A stretch of 64,000 nt of DNA. It comes from Lethocerus indicus. Taxonomy: Eukaryota; Arthropoda; Insecta; Hemiptera; Belostomatidae. The notes beneath the pieces are model-generated. The model made no database searches. It was not told the DNA's origin and saw only the letters and a list, made by a program, of their open reading frames with translations. Shown in pieces: positions 57,973-64,000 of the stretch (the first letter of the stretch is position 1; the number at the start of each line of letters is the position of its first letter). Made by a program: the position numbers and the translations under genes. The stretch covers positions 13,146,925-13,210,924 of the forward strand of contig JACDQD010000003.1 in NCBI GenBank assembly GCA_019843655.1, read 5' to 3'.

Positions 57973-60900
57973 CCTTCAGTAATATAGAGGAACCGTATGT
58001 AGCCGTTTTACAACATATCCCTTTTTTCTCTAATTGTCCAACTGTAAATTAAACTGAATACGTCAGTACCGTGCCACGAGAGATAACAATCGCAGAGACC
58101 ACATGTATCCGATTAAATCTCGCCCCGGATATTAGTCTTCTCGCTCGTATTTATGATTGCGTCTTATCGAAAATCAAACCCGATATTAAAAATCTGCTTA
58201 ATAATTTTCCCCAATATCTTATCCGATATCTTCGATTATGATTATAATTATGTGCCTGCGATTTTGCACCGTTTAAATCGGACAACCGGACGTTGTCCAC
58301 AATCGAATAATGGGGGTTTCGTGTAATTGCTATGTCGGTCCGGAGACGTTTCATTTCATTGCTATTTGTTCCGAGCACATTCATTCAATGGGAAAACATT
58401 TAATATTAATCGTTATAACTGCGACTCGCGGAATTTATTTAGACTGCATAAATAGAAAAATAATTAGGCGCAAAAACGCTGAGAAAGATATTTATAGCTT
58501 TTGATCCGATAACTGAATAAATTATTATTTTCTTATTATTTCTACTTGTGAGACTGGATAACATTAAATGTCCGTTCTATGGAGTTCAATCTCAACACAT
58601 TTTTCCCATTCGATGTAGGCAAACAAACATTTTGGAAAAAAAACTCGGTTAATGGCTCTAAATAGGAGCGATTAATTTTCGTTTCTTCTCTCTAGGCGGA
58701 TACAACGTAACAAAATGCGGACCGGTCATTTGCATAAATACCGGTGTCCAGTAATCGGTCTTCAACGTTCCGAATGAACGTTTTAACTTCGACGAATAAC
58801 AAAACAACCTCGAAATTCGGTTTTAGGACACCAGACGTGTTCTCGTATAAATAAGTAATAAGGACTGTTAAATTGCCTGAAAACGTCCGGTTTTCCACTT
58901 CCCATTCTAAATTAACCGATGTGAGGATCCCCGGTTAATTGAGGTGAGAGCTCATTTAACGATATTCCATGACTTTTCCACCGCCTTTGAAACAACTACG
59001 TGAGACCGTTCATAAATAACCGACGGTGCCGTAATTTCAGACCAACACATTAGGGAAATTATTGTTTTTTATCTCGAATTATTATCTTAATTGTCTTAAT
59101 TATTACCCCTCGTTCAGAAATAGTTGAGCCAGTAGCAGCGATTCCACTAAAATTCGCCTTCCAGTCTCATGTGACTTGACGTATGAATGCAACAGCGTTC
59201 CTGCCCCATGACTACTAGAAAGAAAATTCCTTTCTTGGGAATTTGGCTGAGCCTCGTCATCTTGGTTTCAACAACCCGCCACCGTGACCAATAATCCTCC
59301 TGCGGAATGACGTTCTTCAGAATTATCGCTTCTCTGGCCTTTTGTAAATAATCGAAATAGATCTATAGTCGTTACGATTCGTGTCGTTTGAACATTTTTT
59401 ATGAAAGGTCCTTCGCGAACGTCCCTTAACCTTCAACGCGCTCCCTGTACACGTCACTGTACGTGGTGTACGTTACTGGTAAGCGTTCGCCCTCAAGTCG
59501 ACAGTAGAACTTATTAGAGACGCTCAGATTTGTAATGCAGATAAGTTTGCACGCTGGAAGCCGATGCTCGGGTGGCGGGGAAGGTTTCCCATAGCATACG
59601 GACTTGACCGTCGGGACGCTTTTCTCACAGTCGGGAGAAGGAGCGCTTTCAATTGGATTCAATTTGTAAATCAGATCGGGCCCCGCTAATGCGAACCTCT
59701 CAGGGGGGGTTCTCACGTGTACCGGAGAAGAAACAACAGCCAACGAGAGAGGATTATCCATCCCCCTTCGTTACATGCTCCGCGTTCCGCCGCATTAATC
59801 TCCCTCCTAATAATGCATTCATTACCCATTAACCATTCCGCTACGAGTCGGGTCGCTCGTCTAATAAATGGACGTCTTTAGTACTACAAGTGTACTTTAT
59901 AGGCTGGATGTGTTCGCACGAAGCCCCCTTTCATATGCCAATAAGAGTGCGTCGTTGCTCCGTGGATTTTTTCACATATTAATCATGTTAAAAATGTATC
60001 GTAGCACTCTTACTAGCTACCGTAAAATTAACATATATACAAATAGCCGAAGCAAGCCGATCCGTCTTTTTATGTTGTCTTTAACCATTGTAGATATACA
60101 ATTGCAACAATTAAGCCCGGAGTTACAACCCCATATTGCCAACTATTACTAAATATAAACAAATGTAAGATAAAATATTCAGAACTCTGTCTGGCTATAG
60201 TTTGTTCAGGTTTTTCTTTGTTGTCCGAATTGTATGCGCATAGTTTTCTCTTATGGGTAATGTAAAATGTAAATGCAGCGCTGTAATTTAACCCGTCCGT
60301 GCATATTTCTCTCTTATTGCAACTTGGTATTTAATACTATAAATCTCATTCGCTGTATTGCTCTATGTGAATTGAGGTGTTGTTACAAATAATTTTTATA
60401 AAATAAAGGCTACTCCCAAATTTCAATTTTCCAGCAGTCGTTCTTTTTTCGGGGTTAACTTCTCGAAATTTCATCCCGGAGCACATTCCGACAGAGATAG
60501 GGCAATTAATTATCGGTTCATACATATGATAAAAGGTGTCGAGCGTCCGGGTCGCTACTCCCACGCTCCTTTCATTATCCTACATGCCAGCGCTCATTAA
60601 CGTTTCTTCGGCCTTGTATAATATACCGGCGCTCCGGTACAAAAGAAAGAAACCGTTAATAGACCGGTTAAATACGGGGCGGGGAGGGGATTAGTTTAAA
60701 TAACAATGGAATTAAGCCATTGACGAATAAGCCACTGTCGGCAGCAGGGTCGACCGGCAACACGATTTTCGAATCCCTAATGGAACCCAATTATAGCATT
60801 GATTTGGTTGTTTTTCCTGGGAATACATTATCTCGTAGAGTTAACCGGTTGAATGAGGCGCGGTGAGAATCCTGCCCGGCCCAGATGGGACGGAATTAAG

Positions 60901-63900
60901 TTACACTCGAAATCCAATGACATACAATCGTCGCTCCAGTTCACTGTGGACTCCGCGGCACAGTTACATAAATATCGATGAAGGTATTTTATAAGCAGTT
61001 GTGTGTTGACCCTTATGTATTTCCTAAGTCTCTTATCGGCCTTTGGCATGCAGTGGACCTCCATGCCTCCAGTACGGACATTTTCCAGCAGCCAGTTTCG
61101 CCTGGGGCATCAGTCAAAAAAATCGAAACCCAAATTATCTCAGCGAGAGGTTGAAAAATCGTGGCCGAGTGTCACCGGCGCCGTGATACATGACGGAAAT
61201 TGGCATTATGGAATGAAGCAACTTTTCCAATATAAGTATATCTAACGCCGGGTCGTGACGGGTAAAATATCAAGGGCGCGGTCGTTAGACGCCCATATTG
61301 GGTTGTCCGTTGTATTAGCACCCGTCCTTCGGGGTGTCCAATGAAGACAAAAAAGGGCGTTTCAACTCCGACAAGGATCGCACGATAACGCCCGACACAC
61401 ACGGCGGCAATAGAGAATACAATCTTACCCACATTGCCGCCCTCAATTTCCTACTCACATTCTCGAGCTTTTCGTTCTTACTTCGTGCAACAATTGTTTT
61501 TATAAAGTTCATACTCATATACGGTTTTAAAGCGGATTTTTCTCACATATGTTACTACACGGAGAATTTTAAAGATCCCCATTTGCACACACCGCAGATA
61601 TGTCGGGTGGATAGGCTGAAAATAATTTCTCGTTACACGGTAGAGGGCGGTTCCGTCTAGATAAATGAAACCGCAAATAAAATCGTATCATATTGCCAGA
61701 AGTCGATTCCTTGAATACTTCGTACAATCTAGGTATCACTTTAAATAAATCTCATAAATTTGAAAATGCGAACCGCGAGTACAGTGAAGAATGTTATTTT
61801 CACATACGTACTCGTGTAAAAGAGATAGGGTAGAAAATGAGTTCAAAGCCGCACACGAGACCCACTCTCGATTTCCTTTTACCATAATATAACTATTCGT
61901 ATGACGGGATTCCAGTTTCAGGAAATTGTCAGAATCTAAACTTCCCGAGTGTCCTACTCATCGCAACTCAGTCGGGGATAAACCGAGTTCTTAGGCTCTT
62001 ACTATCAGAAATTTATGTTATTTGCCCAGGCTCAGCGACAGTGAAATATACATGTCCGGTCTTAATATTCGCCGCTACGGATCGGACAAGGCGACTGTTT
62101 CGAAACGAGACGACGAGAATTGGGTGACAACGGGTTCATAAATTTCCACGAAGCTGAAACCGAGAGTGCCGAGAGATACCCGAGGCGGGCGGCCTTTCGG
62201 ACTCAGCCCCAATAAATATTGTTTCGAATCGGAGTTGACAATCGCGTCCTTCCCCAAAAACGGGGAGGTCGCCGCATCAGAAATTCAAAATTACTCCGAC
62301 AAAAAGTTTCGAGCGGTTTCGCCAATTAAAATGGTTTCCACGAGCAGGAAGCGAACGGCCGGATTTCACAACGGAGCTTCTCCCACACGATTTGCAGTAA
62401 ATCAAGTCTTATTTGGAGCCCGCCGCGAGGCGGAAAAAACTTTCTCGGCAAATAAAATAGCTTTCGTTTCGAATTGGATGCCGACTGAGATGAAGTGGTC
62501 CGAGAATCGTATTATCTGTTTACGGGGCGTCCGAGAGCCGGGCCGCGGCGTGAATGCAAATTATCGGTAACCCTCCCGAAAATACTTTCCCAACGTCTTT
62601 TTGAAAAGGGAATACTGGACATAAATTTTAAACCGAAAGAGCTCACTTCTCGGGAGGCGCCTACCGAGTGATGTCTGCGTCACCGCTACAAGCCGAGGAA
62701 TAGGAATATTAACATACTGGACTCCTGTGGTCATCCTATGTTGCGGTGGCACCCCGCTGGTAATCGAGGCGGCCGGCTCTTCAGTTGCACATTATTTTTG
62801 CCTGTTTTTTTCTAATGATGGCGTTACTTCCAATTATAATGTCAATAAATCCGAAACAGTTCCCGGAATTGCACCTCCGAGTGCATAAAATATATTAGTT
62901 ACAGTGACACATGTATATCGCATGACGCAAATTTCTGGGCTTGGCTCTACAAAAATAATAGGTTAGCCAGGAATGAGGGCTGATACTATTTCATTTCTGG
63001 GGCGTAGTATTCCCGTCGAGCATCTCCATGGTTATTCAATATATAATTGCACTCGAGGATAACCACCTTGATATACGTCAACTTGTTTACCCTGTAGAAT
63101 TACCGAGGAAATGGATTATTAGTGATTTGCACATTATATTCGACCTAGTGCTCCGGATATTTTGAGTTCAACCCGTTCTGACTGTACAGGAAATGTCAGC
63201 TGGAATTCTGTCGAAATTTTAGTTTTATTTTATACAGCAGTTTAACTGTCGAATCTGTAAGAAAGGAGAGGGAAGATGATGGGCCCAAATCTACCACCAG
63301 TCAGTGGTTTTCTACATCCTGATTATTAGATATAACAGTTGGGAATCGTGCTATTGTAGTATAAATCGGATTGCAATTATGCGCCTTTTTCCATCGTGTT
63401 CCCTCCACACACATTTCTTAACGTCATCTAGCATTGATAATATTTTCCGAATAAATCCAAACTGTGAATAAAACCAGTACATTATTGTAAGGGACGTATT
63501 CCAAATTTTAAAAGAAAGTATGGCGATTTTTGAACAGATGATAATGTCGAAATATGATAGAAGTCGATCAAGACGGTGTTTTTGATAGTTGGAGTTGTAA
63601 ATCGGATGGGGCGTACCAATTTGTGAACCGGCATATAACGATTTGTCTACAGTCTAAGTTAGTATAGGGTAGGGGAACTGGACGTGGGAAGAGACTGCCG
63701 TCGTAACGGATCAGACGATAAAATCGGGCCCGCGATAAAAGTCTCGCCATTAGGGCCGTCTAGAGCGCGGACAGCACACGAGGCCCATTAAAATGGGATA
63801 ATAATGTTATATTTTCTAGAACACATATGGGCGTTACATAAGGAGCGGGTACAGGAACGCCTTGTGCCATATACAGGCCGCGGATAGGCCTCAATTGGCC

Positions 63901-64000
63901 CCCTGGGCAATTGATTTTATGTACTCGGATTTATGACTGTTTAAAGCCACGTTGAAATTAAGGCGGGTCGCAAGAACTCGCGTTTCCAGTTTTATGCTCC
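57973..64000. other. Noncoding mosaic DNA to the window end, no gene seen
   Basis: GC-rich blocks at about 59430-59760, 60580-60900, 61020-61400, 62080-62580, 62640-62780, 63590-63780 and 63840-64000; AT-rich elsewhere. The longest open frames are 134 codons (plus, 62166-62570) and 111 codons (minus, 59426-59761), in GC-rich blocks and without recognisable domains. Octamers ATTTGCAT and ATGCAAAT lie at 58728 and 62554. Confidence 0.55.

Noticed and set aside
62166..62570. 134-codon plus-strand open frame
   Set aside because: GC-rich block, no domain, no splice logic.

Overview
The window looks like nuclear DNA of a eukaryote, most likely an arthropod and perhaps an insect. I see no protein-coding gene, rRNA, tRNA or CRISPR array that I can support with confidence. 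The reasons for the eukaryote call are: no dense coding and no operon-like layout; no open frame longer than about 170 codons outside simple repeats; long dinucleotide microsatellites (a 294-bp CT tract, two 54-bp AT tracts, a 45-bp GA tract); and scattered splice-like signals, including a TACTAAC branch point with a pyrimidine tract and CAG. CpG is not visibly depleted, which fits lightly methylated invertebrate DNA. The texture is a mosaic of AT-rich stretches with GC-rich, CpG-rich blocks of 100 to 500 bp every 1 to 2 kb. It recalls intergenic or long-intron DNA around regulated insect genes, possibly Hymenoptera, but the taxonomic guess is weak.

Layout. 1-6.6 kb is mixed DNA with a compound microsatellite at 343-427 and a GA tract at 5162-5206. 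At 6623-6707 there is a strong branch point, acceptor and donor arrangement that could be a recursive splice site or an 18-codon exon. 6.7-14 kb alternates AT-rich DNA with GC blocks, including a splice-bounded GC-rich block on the minus strand (10128-10465). 13.8-14.6 kb holds a short SINE-like A-box match, a perfect palindrome, a purine-to-pyrimidine strand switch and two hairpins. 15-32 kb is mostly featureless, apart from two AT microsatellites, a noncoding exon-like pair at 25.43-25.64 kb, and palindromes and hairpins at 27.8-30 kb. At 32220-32513 lies the long CT microsatellite. 33-43 kb has two more exon-like segments (33362-33393, 38761-38859) and a bulged hairpin at 41524-41561. From 43.4 to 53.8 kb the octamer ATGCAAAT (POU-type) occurs ten times, strongly clustered, with an exon-like 70-bp segment at 49708-49777. 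At 57446-57583 and 57835-57972 there is an apparently perfect 138-bp direct duplication. 58-64 kb is again mosaic noncoding DNA.

The exon-like segments do not share compatible reading-frame phases, so they do not assemble into one gene by inspection. The best reading is a gene desert or a very long intron with possible regulatory elements. The most notable signals are the octamer cluster, the 138-bp duplication and the possible recursive splice site. No homology search or transcript data was available; all calls are from reading the bases.
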